64,000 nucleotides of DNA from Mycocentrospora acerina (lineage: Eukaryota > Ascomycota > Dothideomycetes > Pleosporales). A program made the translations under genes and the position numbers. Each line of letters starts with the position of its first letter. Position 1 is the stretch's first letter. The stretch is taken from assembly GCA_022701365.1 (NCBI GenBank), contig JAKUHH010000266.1, positions 1 to 64,000 on the forward strand, given 5' to 3'. A model generated the notes under the pieces. The model did not search any database. It saw only the letters and a program-made list of their open reading frames with translations, and was not told the DNA's origin. This document shows positions 11,420 through 20,954 of this stretch, one piece after another.

Positions 11420-12454
11420 ATGTCATCTCCTACCAGCGCTGGAGTCTACCAGACACACTTGCTCTCCGAGAAGCATACAATCTTAATCCGGGATGAGATA
11501 TACGGAGAGGAACTGGTCCATGAGCCGGTTCTCGTAGAGCTTCTTCAAAGCCCAGAGGTGCAGCGACTGCAAGGAATCTGCCAGTATGGCGTCACTGCAT
11601 TCTTGGGCCTGACGCCGCGAGTAACACGGCTCGAACATTCGGTTGGTGCATTTATACTCGTGCGAAGAGTTGGTGGCACGATTGAAGAACAAATCGCTGC
11701 TCTTCTCCATGATATCTCTCATACCGTCCTCAGTCATGACGTCGATTACGCCCTATCCAAGCTTGGGGAAGAGAGCTACCACGAGATACATAAGACACGG
11801 TATCTTGAGACGACGGGGCTACCAGGCCTCCTCGCCAGACATGGGATCGACCAGAAGGTTCTTGACGAAAATCTATTTCCTTTAGTCGAGATGCCATCAC
11901 CTCATCTGTGTGCCGACCGCCTAGACTATGCTTTACGCGACGCCATCAGCTTCGGCAAGCTTGCAATGGAAGATGCCAGAAGGATTTTCCGCTCACTAAA
12001 GGCGTTTCCCAGTCCTACAGCACCCCGCCGTTTACTGGTGCTGGACGATCCACATGTAGCACTGATTCTTTCCCGCGCATACCTCACTACCGACAGAGAC
12101 GTCTTGACAAACCCGGCCATTGTCGACATGTCTGAGCGGACGGGTCGGGTGATAGGCGAACTGGTGCAGGCAGGGTCTGTGGATGATGAGGTGCTGTGGC
12201 AAATGTCCGACGCAGAATTTTGGGTTTTACTTCGTCAAGCAGCGAATCCTGAGCAGCTTCGCGCTATCAAGAGACTGGAAGACGAAGGGATTCCAGAGGA
12301 AAAGGGACTCCAACGACCACAAGGCACCAAAGTTCGCACCCTCGATCCAGACGTTTGGCAAGCAGGAGAAAAGCAACCGGCACCATTGTCGACAGTGTTG
12401 CCAACGTGGGGATCAGAGCGACTGGAGTACATTCTCAGTCGTAGTCAGCATTGA
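11420..12454 (+). CDS. cns2-like: Cns2-like HD-domain metal-dependent phosphohydrolase
   Basis: A single-exon gene of 344 aa. The ATG at 11420 (MSSPTSAG) is chosen because the frame upstream has only a TTG at 11387. HD-superfamily residues are all present: H73 in RLEHSVGAF, H97-D98 in ALLHDISHTVLSH, and D166 in CADRLDYALRD. The arrangement EHS...LLHD..H...ADRLDY resembles the COG1078 group of HD phosphohydrolases rather than PDEs. In the Cordyceps cordycepin cluster, Cns2 is an HDc phosphohydrolase that removes the 3'-phosphate placed by the Cns3 kinase. Lying head-to-head with a Cns3-like gene, the same role is likely here. On its own the sequence would only support a nucleotide or nucleoside phosphohydrolase. 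Confidence 0.85.
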   Translation: MSSPTSAGVYQTHLLSEKHTILIRDEIYGEELVHEPVLVELLQSPEVQRLQGICQYGVTAFLGLTPRVTRLEHSVGAFILVRRVGGTIEEQIAALLHDISHTVLSHDVDYALSKLGEESYHEIHKTRYLETTGLPGLLARHGIDQKVLDENLFPLVEMPSPHLCADRLDYALRDAISFGKLAMEDARRIFRSLKAFPSPTAPRRLLVLDDPHVALILSRAYLTTDRDVLTNPAIVDMSERTGRVIGELVQAGSVDDEVLWQMSDAEFWVLLRQAANPEQLRAIKRLEDEGIPEEKGLQRPQGTKVRTLDPDVWQAGEKQPAPLSTVLPTWGSERLEYILSRSQH

Positions 12455-14606
12455 TGATAATTGTTGCATCGAAGATAGCTATGCTCGTCTCCAGGCGCTG
12501 ATTCAAAACCTACAACCCGAACGTATGGCAGCACGGCACAAACCGTTTCTTAGAGGAAGGTGCTTCCTGCAAGGCACCAGGCCGGTGCAGGCGTAAGCGC
12601 TAGCTCAATATAGGCTCTCATCCTACCTAATACCATGCTTTGGCTTGTAGTGCTAAAACTTGCTATTTGATAGAACCTTGCACGTATGTTGACAGGCCCA
12701 TGCTATACGGATTGAGTTATATAGGGCGCTGCCATCTCCGCCATTCGGATTGCGAAGACTATGTTGCAGCTATGCCCGAAGGTGAGGCATATTCGCTAAG
12801 CACCGCAATGCCCCCAGAAGGATTGAGGGGTTTCGTAGCATTATCTGCAAGAGGAAGGGGAGCGACATGTGCGCATGCATGAGATGCCCCATCTTGGTGC
12901 CACCGTCTTGCCGAAACCCATGTGTCTGGTACACGCATACGTATGATGTCGTCTTTGGTCCGTACTATGGTACCAGGCATCAGTATAGTCGGTGTGGGGG
13001 CGAAGGGTTGTAGATCAGGTCGGCGTTTTCACGAGTCAAATGGTCTCTATTATCTATATTACAATACAACTCACGCGCAAGTCAAGACGTGAATAGGGCG
13101 GCCGACAGGTAAAATACAGAAACATGCTCAAAGCAGTCTAGCTGCAATTTAATTTCCGATCCCTGCTACTTCCCCACCGACAATTCTTGTGCCCAGTACC
13201 ATAGTAAGTGGTAAAAGACGCCAACGTGTCCGCCGCGCAAGGCAGGTTTTATCGGTCCTTTCGCTTGCGCAGACCGAATCATCGCTGAACCCAACGGCCC
13301 TTCCGTGGGCTGAGTCCGACAAGTTCTGCCGCCCAAGTCGTTGTTCATCTGCTCATCTCCAGCACTCCAAGGAACTACTGTATTTTTCCGTCCACTCTGT
13401 GTGTTGGCATGTCGAGCTAGCAGGGGGACTGAGAGCTCGCTGAGCCGCAGCAAGCGACCCAACAGCAGCCTTTGAATGAGCCAAGATTAAATCAGAACCT
13501 CCTGAGTTTCTACTGAGCAACCGCCACTAAAGCTTTTTAAGCCGCATAACACTGTATCGGGTATTGTCTTAGCTCATCCGGTGCGTGCCGCCCCCTGCTA
13601 GCTTTTGACAAAGTGGAAGGAAAAATACGGTATATCTGGAAGAGAGGAATCATGTGCTATGATCTGATGCAGCTCGTGCTTAATGGACTATATTTCGCAA
13701 CCGGCGAGGGCAGCGCGGATCGTGTCTAGGGCAGGGTGGCTTATTCTGATCTTTCTAGGCTAGTCTTCCGTCACGCTTTTGCTCGTCCGTGTCTTGTGTC
13801 TCCTTGCAGGTGACCCCATCGGCGGCCCTTTCGATGTGTGCCAAAAAGTCCTCCTCTACCCATCCCTGTCACCTAGCTGCACTCCAACTGTCTCGTGTCT
13901 CACCGAACAATGCCCGGAGGGTTTGATGGATAGACTCGGGTACTGCTGTCCGGACATGTAACAGTAGCTGGTTCAAGCCGAGAAGCCTACAGGAGGGGGT
14001 CAGCTCGGTATGGCACATGCTCCCGCGGCTCCTGCATCCAGCATATCGGATCTTAGCCTGGCAACAAAGCGAGTGCAGATATTGTTTAGTCTAAAGTGAA
14101 CCCTGCCTTAGTAACATGCGCTCGATTCATGCCTTGTTGATTTGGGGATTCCACTGAGTGACAAGCTGCAGCAGTACTAGACCAAAGCGCCCATCTGTCC
14201 ACTTTCTTGCTATATCGCCGTGTGGTGGACCAGCATTTCCGAGCTAAGATGCTATCATTTCTCAAAGGCCATCAATCGTGAAGTTGCCATTTGTCCTGTA
14301 TCTTCGAAGCACTTCACCGCTAACAATCTGCACGTAGAAAGTCGAGCTTGATCTAGTAGTACTCGCCGTTCCTAATATTGTTGCGAGATCGATCGAATTG
14401 AGCGTGCGTAAGCGTTAGGTGTTCTGATTCTCATTCGGATCTGTAGTCGTGAGGTGGGCGAAGCAGTCCAGCTCTGGTATCTGGGCTTCGTACTTCTTCT
14501 GCGAGTCAATATCACGCTGTCTATTGATCCGAGTGGGTCTTGGTGTGCCTCGATACCGACACCATCTACCTTGAATTTAGTAAAGCAGACAAGTGCTCCT
14601 TCAGCA
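12455..14606. other. Gene-poor 2.1 kb, no supported gene
   Basis: Downstream of the cns2-like gene, where a cns1-like oxidoreductase might be expected, I find no dinucleotide-binding motif or long frame. Small frames at 12640-12882, 13189-13443 and 13779-13961 look random; the last is cysteine-rich near its end (CQ, SCTPTVSC, EQCP, YCC), but it has no clear signal peptide or family. The segment from about 14400 probably includes the 5' leader of the ankyrin gene. Confidence 0.5.
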
Positions 14607-16031
14607 ATGCCACTGCTTGATCTACCAAATGAGTTGCTCCGAAATATATCAGAATACCTAGAATCCGAGACATATATCAACGCCACTGCACAAGCCAACC
14701 GCCGCCTTTATACTCTCCTAGATACATACCTCTACTGCTATAATGTACAACAATCTGGAAGCTCGGCGCTGTTGTGGGCTGCCCGACATGGCCAAGAGGC
14801 GACGGCGCAAAATTCACTAAGGGAAAAGGCCAATATACAGACCACAAATGATGATGACGAGGCACCGCTATTGTTAGCGGCAATGAATGGGCATAAGCAG
14901 CTAGTAAAGCTGCTGCTCGACAAGGGCGCCCAAGTCAACGCGCAGGGTGGACGCTATGGCAACGCACTCCAAGCAGCTTCATCTGGAGGTCACGAGGCGG
15001 TAGTGAAGATGCTGCTTGACAAGGGCGCTGATGTCAACGCGCAAGGTGGAGTCTATGGCAACGCAGTCTACGTGGCTTCAGAACGAGGCTACGAGGCGGT
15101 GGTGAAGATGCTGCTTGACAAGGGCGCTGATGTCAACGCGCAAGGTGGAATCTATGGTAATGCAGTCTACGCGGCTTCAGAACGAGGCTACGAGGCGGTG
15201 GTAAAGATGCTGCTCGACAAGGGTGCCAACGTCAACGCGCAGCGCAGATACTACGGCGACGCACTTCATGCGGCTTCGTCTAGAGGCCACGCAGCGGTGG
15301 TGCAGCTGCTGCTCGACAAGGGCGCCGACGTCAACGCGCGAGGCGGAGACTACGGCAACGCACTCCAGGCGGCTTCAACTAGAGGCTACGAGGCAGTAGT
15401 GCAGCTGCTGCTCAACAAGGGCGCCGATGTCAACGCGCAAGGTGGAGACTACGGCAGCGCACTCCAGGCGGCTTCACAAGGAGGTCATGAGGCAGTTGTG
15501 AGGCTGCTGCTTAATAAGGGCGTCAACGTTAATGCTCAGGGTGGATGGTACGGCAACGCACTCCAGGCGGCTTCATCTAAAGGCTACGAGGCGGTAGTGA
15601 AAATGCTGCTCGACAAGGGCGCTGAGGTAAACGCGCAGGGTGGACATTACGGCAACGCACTCTATACAGCTTCATTTGGAGGCTACAAGGCAGTGGTGAA
15701 GCTGCTGCTTAACAAGGGTGCTGACGTCAACGCGCAGGGTGGATGGTACGGCGACGCACTTCAGGCGGCTTCATCTAAAGGTCATGAGGCAGTGGTGAAG
15801 ATGCTGCTCGACAAGGGCGCCGACGTCAACGCGCAGGGCGGAGACTACGGCAACGCACTCCAGGCGGCTTCATCTAAAGGCCACGAGGTAGTGGTGAAGA
15901 TGCTGCTTAACAAGGGCGCTGACGTCAACGCGCAAGGTGGAGACTACGGCAACGCACTCCAGGTGGCTTCATCTGGAGGCCACGAGGCGGTGATGAAGAT
16001 ACTGGTAGCATGGGGTGCCAAGTCATCATAA
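14607..16031 (+). CDS. F-box protein with twelve ankyrin repeats
   Basis: 474 aa in a single exon. The start at 14607 (MPLLDLPNELLRNISEYL) places an F-box-like helix pair at the N-terminus; an upstream in-frame start at 14454 would add 51 residues of unlikely sequence. A degenerate repeat around 51-80 is followed by about 12 ankyrin repeats from residue 83 to the end, with a 33-residue period and consensus YGNALQAASSKGHEAVVKM then LLDKGADVNAQGG. F-box proteins normally recruit targets to SCF ubiquitin ligases, and ankyrin repeats supply the target-binding surface. Such expanded ankyrin proteins are common and highly variable in filamentous ascomycetes. The repeats are near-identical in DNA and free of RIP-type damage, which suggests recent array turnover. 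No partner or pathway is indicated. Confidence 0.85.
   Translation: MPLLDLPNELLRNISEYLESETYINATAQANRRLYTLLDTYLYCYNVQQSGSSALLWAARHGQEATAQNSLREKANIQTTNDDDEAPLLLAAMNGHKQLVKLLLDKGAQVNAQGGRYGNALQAASSGGHEAVVKMLLDKGADVNAQGGVYGNAVYVASERGYEAVVKMLLDKGADVNAQGGIYGNAVYAASERGYEAVVKMLLDKGANVNAQRRYYGDALHAASSRGHAAVVQLLLDKGADVNARGGDYGNALQAASTRGYEAVVQLLLNKGADVNAQGGDYGSALQAASQGGHEAVVRLLLNKGVNVNAQGGWYGNALQAASSKGYEAVVKMLLDKGAEVNAQGGHYGNALYTASFGGYKAVVKLLLNKGADVNAQGGWYGDALQAASSKGHEAVVKMLLDKGADVNAQGGDYGNALQAASSKGHEVVVKMLLNKGADVNAQGGDYGNALQVASSGGHEAVMKILVAWGAKSS
14955..16028 (+). repeat. 99-bp tandem coding repeat, about 11 units
   Basis: From 14955 the DNA repeats every 99 bp with the core GGCAACGCACTCCAGGCGGC and AACGCGCAGGGTGGA. 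Neighbouring units differ at only a few sites, mostly in positions encoding the ankyrin hairpin and first helix (ASSGG, ASERG, ASTRG, ASQGG, ASFGG, ASSKG). The array ends in a diverged last unit at about 15945-16028. Confidence 0.9.
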
Positions 16032-16769
16032 GGGAAACGCATGCATGGCTGGCTAATTATGGTCTATAAAGGAAAACAGCTTTATTCTGAAGTCTTTGTC
16101 TTGGCAATATTAGTAGTCTGTTGGACACAACGCTAACGGCCATGCTTATGCCGCTGTAATGAAAGCAACATGCAGCAAATTTGCTATCACATGCTAAGTA
16201 GATAGTTGGCCCGCACCTGCCACACCCCTGCCATGGACTTCCGCACTGGATGGCATTGCGAAAAGATAGAAGGCCCATGATTGATAACAAGACGGCATGC
16301 AGCCTTAGATAGCTTAGTACCTTACTATGCGTGGGTACCATTACCATTCCGCTCTACCCTTACTAGCGCTTATGAGCATCAACAACCCAAACTCCTCATC
16401 ACCCTAAGATATGACACTGAAGCACCTTACTATACCCCCAAAAAACTGCAGTCCTTATCAAAGAAGCCGTTCGTTGCATCACCGTACAACAGCTGTATCC
16501 CTAAGATATGTAGACCCTTTCCACCTTTTTGTATGTGCGTCAACCAACGGCGATCTTCCAGTAATACCCACTCTGCTCACTAAAGCCAAGACTCAAATCT
16601 TAGTATTCTAGATTATGCCAGTTGTCCTCTGTCCCCTTATTGTTGACACACCTGCACCAACTTTTGTAGCTTCCTTAACGAGACTACGCCTTTCGACAAA
16701 CTCTTACAAAGGCTAAGGACGTCTAGCCAATACAAACACTTCTTTTAGAAGAGTTCATCGACAACGCCT
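16032..16769. other. Intergenic, no supported gene
   Basis: About 740 bp between the ankyrin gene and the NLR remnant. The short open frames here have no recognisable homology and no repeat was seen. It may include decayed C-terminal sequence of the NLR pseudogene to its right. Confidence 0.4.
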
Positions 16770-17850
16770 CCATCTCGCAGATGTTCTGCGTAGATTGCCG
16801 AAGACGTAGGATTCAAGTCGCATACATAGATGGTCAATCCAGTAAACACACGAGTAGCGCGACGCTAGGTACTAGCGGATCAGGGTCTGGCGATTCGACA
16901 TTGGTTGCCGGATATTCTAACGCTTTTAAGCCGTACATATTCTACCGAAGCGTCGTGGACATAATCTTGAGTGGCTTAGCAAAAATGGCCGGATCAACGT
17001 TTTCCCTCCCAATTAGAAACGTTTCCTCAGCCGCCTTAGCGAGGAGAAAGTTCTTAGCTAACTACGTAGTGCACGAAGTAAAGAGCCTGTTCTCGCAGAG
17101 TATGGAACAAGATACAAAAGCTGATAATCTCCCGTAACTTTAACTGGTTGGCTTGGTCGGCAAGCTGTTGTACAAGCGCTACTAGCTTCTCTAACGTAAT
17201 GGGTCGATACATAAGTGCAACAGTAGCCAGCACCTGCTTGCAGAGCTTAGTATTGTCTGTCTTGCTGATCTGCTGCATTGTTTGCTCGTACAGGGTGTCT
17301 AGTATAGGCAGGAACAAGTCTAGCTTCCTTAAAACGTTCTGCTTCGCTGTCTTTTAGAGGTCTAAGCACACTGGCGCTATCTTTAAAAAAAAAAGGTGTT
17401 GTTTGCATTTAATGCTAGATGCTTAAGCGCAGCGCGCTTAGTTTGTTCGTTATAATTCTTCTTCTGCGCTAGCTTAGAGACCTTTTGTTTAATAAAGACT
17501 CAGACAGCTGTTTATACAGACTCTGCGTTTAGCTTATGGCCTACCCTGACCTAATAGCCTGCCTGCTCCAGGCGTCCTTTAATCTCTAGCTAGTTGCAGC
17601 TAAAGAAAATCTACTTTACTCAGATTTCAGGAATTGGTTCAACCTGAGGATGTGTACTGTTCTATCCCAGGATCTATCAGATAATAGATCATAGTACCTT
17701 TTTGGCTTGTATGGCACAGTGGGGTAGAGCTATGTTCTAACAGTAAAAAGACGTAGAAAACTGCTTCGCAACGATATTAAGCAATTTAGGCAGGTTATTA
17801 ATACGCTTGTCTAGCAGTTTAACGATTAGGTACGTTGTGGTGAGAAAGTG
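16770..17850 (-). pseudogene. NACHT-type NLR (STAND) protein remnant
   Basis: Read on the minus strand, the segment follows the order of a fungal NACHT NLR. TYLIVKLLDKRINNLPKLL (about 17840-17780) corresponds to the Walker-B region usually LIVDALDEC. Next come NWLEIKGRLEQAGY and LNAESV, with a stop inside the next block, then VFIKQKVSKLAQKKNYNEQT and LALNANNTF, a frame break in the A-rich tract near 17385-17395, LDTLYEQTMQQIS, LCKQVLATVALMYRPITLEK, LREIISF and LYFVH. Beyond, KAAEETFLIGRENV, KIMSTTLR with a stop, NMYGLKALEYPATNV and PDPDPLVPSVALL resemble the post-NACHT winged-helix region. Several in-frame stops, at least one frameshift and an unrelated stretch at about 17645-17735 make it clearly dead. 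The Walker-B acidic residues and the N-terminal effector domain are lost. STAND NLRs act in nonself recognition and regulated cell death in fungi. Confidence 0.8.
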
Positions 17851-18964
17851 TCCCATATGGTGGCTTTCTCTTCTTGTCGAACTCGGCGATACACAGCTCT
17901 CCATTTCCCCTATACTTTAGAAGACGCACCGCTTCGTATGCATATGTAGTCGGGGCATGTGGCAGAAACAAAACACGGGGGACTGAACGCGGCAGCCTGG
18001 TGGAGAGAGCGTACAGCGAATAGGTTACCTACGGAGACCTTCGCACTCTAAACTTTGGCGGTAGTAAAGGAGAGGAGAACGATAGACCACACCTTGTCAT
18101 CACCTTAAAGGAATGCAGGCTGTGATTGTGTTCTGAGCTGAAGCTGGCATCGCTACAGTACCATGTCCTCGGCGTAATGAGGGTGTTGAATCACGCCTCA
18201 GCCTCAGGCAGGGTAGGCGTAGTGGAATGCATGCGCCAGAACGTTGGTCACCAGGCTGTAAACCGTCTCAACCAAATGAGATAACGAATCGACATTGGGC
18301 TTCTCGGCACAGGCCTCATCTTCAGCATGACCTCAGTCCAGCCTTATCTCGAAGCCTCGTTATCTCTGTGCTAAGCGTAGGAGTCGGGAGATGCGCACAA
18401 AACAGCGGGCGTTGAGAGGCTTCGGTTATGTAACTGTCATCGCTACGCCACATTCTGGCTTATGGGGTTGCGAACTACTGATACCATCTGCGTTAGCGAT
18501 ATCTTGTAGTTTTGTATAGCGGAAGCACGAACATGCATTTTTCTGCTTAGCATTGCTACATCACCATGTAACAAGTCGTGCAGCTACTACCAAAGTTTCA
18601 ATTTACGAAAGGTGTCAAAGTGACGTAAGAGAGACAATAATGTTTTGCCATATTCACAATGATTGATCGATTCACGATTCCCGGTTTGAGAACTGATTAA
18701 TTTTGTGAGTACCATTTGGTAGTATTGTTCAGTGGGTTTGATTTCTAACTAAATTAGCTTGTTTTTGCGAACTTGCAAAGAAGAATTTAACATGCTCAAC
18801 TTGGGATGTTTGCCAGTGTCGCAAGATCCACAGCCAAAAAGATTTAATTCACGTACTCTTCAACTGATGTTTTTGCTGGTATATTCACAGGAAATTTGAT
18901 ATTCAAAGATTTGTACTCTTGTACATAGCTCGTAGGGCACGTTAGAATTTTCTTCGATTTACCA
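17851..18964. other. Intergenic, no supported gene
   Basis: About 1.1 kb with only short, unconvincing frames. The left end may hold further decayed NLR sequence, but I found no readable motif there. 18500-18960 is more AT-rich than the surroundings, without a recognisable repeat. Confidence 0.4.
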
Positions 18965-19396
18965 CTATCCATTAAGCAATGCCCGGGCCTCAACCTCGTA
19001 TATCAAGTTCTTCTTAGCCAAACTTGCTACTCCCAAGACCGTATCAGGTGGTCTGTGGCCGTCGGCTTTTTTGTCCATAAATTCTATCCAAATCTTTTCC
19101 CAACCTCGGTCAACATCGTCTTGCGTATCCAATATCTCGTCTCCTATCCTTTCCACAATATAATGGTGCACGTGCACTATGTCGCGAAGTGTTGCGCCAG
19201 CTTCTTTTAAGCAGCTGAGAACTTTCTGGTAGGCCTGTTTGACTTGGGTGATGAAATCCGGAGAGGTTTCTCCGTCTGACTGGAGTCGGGTCTGTCCAGC
19301 TAGAGTAATGAGTTTGAAAGTGGGCAGGATGGGTGTGACACAGATCTGCTCGTAGGTGAAGCGGGCTTAGGAGCCGAGGACCGGCTGAAGGCGCAT
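18965..19396 (-). pseudogene. RidA/YjgF-family protein with one in-frame stop
   Basis: A 144-codon frame from ATG at 19396 to a stop at 18965 reads MRLQPVLGS, then TAA at codon 10, then ARFTYEQICVTPILPTFKL, ITLAGQTRLQSDGE, FITQVKQAYQKVLSCLKEAG and PDTVLGVASLAKKNLIYEVEA. Length (about 143 aa) and the C-terminal block resemble RidA/UK114 enamine deaminases (typical ending VGVAALPKGALVEIEAIA). There is no frameshift, so the single TAA is the only visible lesion; it could arise from CAA by a RIP-type C-to-T change. Translation from a downstream start would lose the first strand, since no ATG follows in the N-terminal half. A splice that skips the stop, or an assembly error, cannot be excluded. 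Confidence 0.65.
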
Positions 19397-19807
19397 GGTT
19401 TGTTAGCAAATGCCATAATTTCCAAAGTGCTCTCTCAAGTTGGAGGTACCTACACGATCAGCATTCTCAGTAAAATAACTAGATCAGTAACGAATGCGTG
19501 GTGACGTCACACGACATAGCCACTCCAAGATCCCGCAATAATGATATAAGCAAAGGGCAAGATTCCATCAAAACACGAAAATGGCAAGCGTTGCTGATAA
19601 ATACCAGCTATTCATTTGGATGGAAAGTCACATAAAAAGCTCCGATCGAATCAAACGCGGCGTAGAGAAGCCCGCTTCTTGGTTACATCATCTGCATGCG
19701 CAAACTGCGGGGAAAGCGACACGGGCTTTAAACATGGTCGCATGCTGCCTGAAACCCCATAAATGAGTTCTCAATAGCTCTTTGACAGCTATCGTCAACG
19801 CATCACG

Positions 19808-20954
19808 ATGGCAGAAAGACTTCCTGCTGTTCGAGTACAGGTTGCCGACCGCTCGCCTCATGACATCTATCTGCCGAGCTCGCAACCATCAACGGGCACC
19901 GCTACGACATCAAACACTACGTATATTGACCGTACACACTCCAAAACACATGTTCATTCTGTTTCTTTGTTCGATGTGGGTATTCTCAAGGATACGCTTA
20001 TTCCATCTCTCACCCTTCATTCGGGACTCGCCGCCATCGCTTGGGGAGCAGCACGCTACACACAGAGAGTAGACGCGAAGGATTGGCTATGGCCTAGCGG
20101 TCAAGTTGCTAATGCCTGGTGGTCTGCTATTGGACGACGCCTTGTTCAAGGCCTTACCGTTTCCCAAGCCTTCAACCGCCTGTCATGGCACGAGCGTCTC
20201 ATCCTCACTGGTGTCACACTCTGGGGTGGCCGCTTATTTTACCGTGTTGCCCGCCGTTCCATTGATCGAGGCAAGGATGATCCTCGGTATGACGAGGCCA
20301 AGAAAGAAGATGGTTTCTGGAACTCGGCTTTGTTCAAAGTCTTCCTTCCAGAGGCTCTCTTCCAAATGCTAATCAGTCTACCATTTTCTGCTCCGTTTCG
20401 ACATGAAGGTGCTGTTTTGAATGGATATCATCCAATCATCCAAATGTTCGCAGTTGGCCTCTTCTCTTCCGGACTAGCACTGGAGACACTTGCCGACTAT
20501 CAGCTTGACCAATACAAAGCTGAGGGCGGCAAGGGCATCTTCCGAGAAGGTGTCTGGAGTATTGTTCGTAATCCGAAGTACTTATTTCCAAAATTCCGCG
20601 TTAATGGTTTGAAAACTAAAACTAAGTAGTTACCTCGGCGATACCCTTGTGCACATTTCCTTCATCGTCTTGCTATACGGCTCCGACATGCTCGCACCCA
20701 TTGAGCTTCTTGGTCCCCTGGCAAACTATGGCTTCCTGCGATTTTTTGGCGGTGACGCGGAAAAAGAAAAGCACCAGACACGTCGATACTCTGCATCTCA
20801 ACCAGAGAAGTTTGCGGAGCTGGAGAAGTTCCGTCGCGAGAAGAACGCATTCTGGCCGACTACGCAAGAGATGAACAACAAGTGGTTATGGGCTGTGGTT
20901 GGGATTGGTGGTCTTGGTGTTGCAGTTGAGCAGACACTCAGGGCTTTTCACTAG
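19808..20954 (+). CDS. DUF1295 / steroid-5-alpha-reductase-like membrane protein
   Basis: Model: join(19808..20577, 20630..20954), 364 aa. The 52-bp intron (GTACTT...AAGTAG) restores the family block GVWSIVRNPNYLGDTLVHIS across the junction; without it translation stops at 20629. Several hydrophobic segments are visible (GILKDTLIPSLTLHSGLAAIAWG, VFLPEALFQMLISLPF, IIQMFAVGLFSSGLALETLADYQ, a span after the junction and a C-terminal WLWAVVGIGGLGVAV). The RNPNYLGD motif and following hydrophobic stretch are the signature of DUF1295 proteins, related to steroid 5-alpha-reductases and isoprenylcysteine methyltransferases. These are integral membrane proteins, probably of the ER; the substrate is unknown. 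This is the first intact core-type gene right of the decayed island. Confidence 0.88.

Noticed and set aside
13961..13985. GGTTCAAGCC, resembling a tRNA B box
   Set aside because: No A box, acceptor stem or cloverleaf could be formed around it.
14454..14606. Upstream start of the ankyrin gene
   Set aside because: The added 51 residues precede the F-box without any conserved or targeting feature; 14607 starts exactly at the F-box.
16281..16611. Overlapping plus frames near 16.3-16.6 kb
   Set aside because: No homology, biased composition only, adjacent to decayed sequence.
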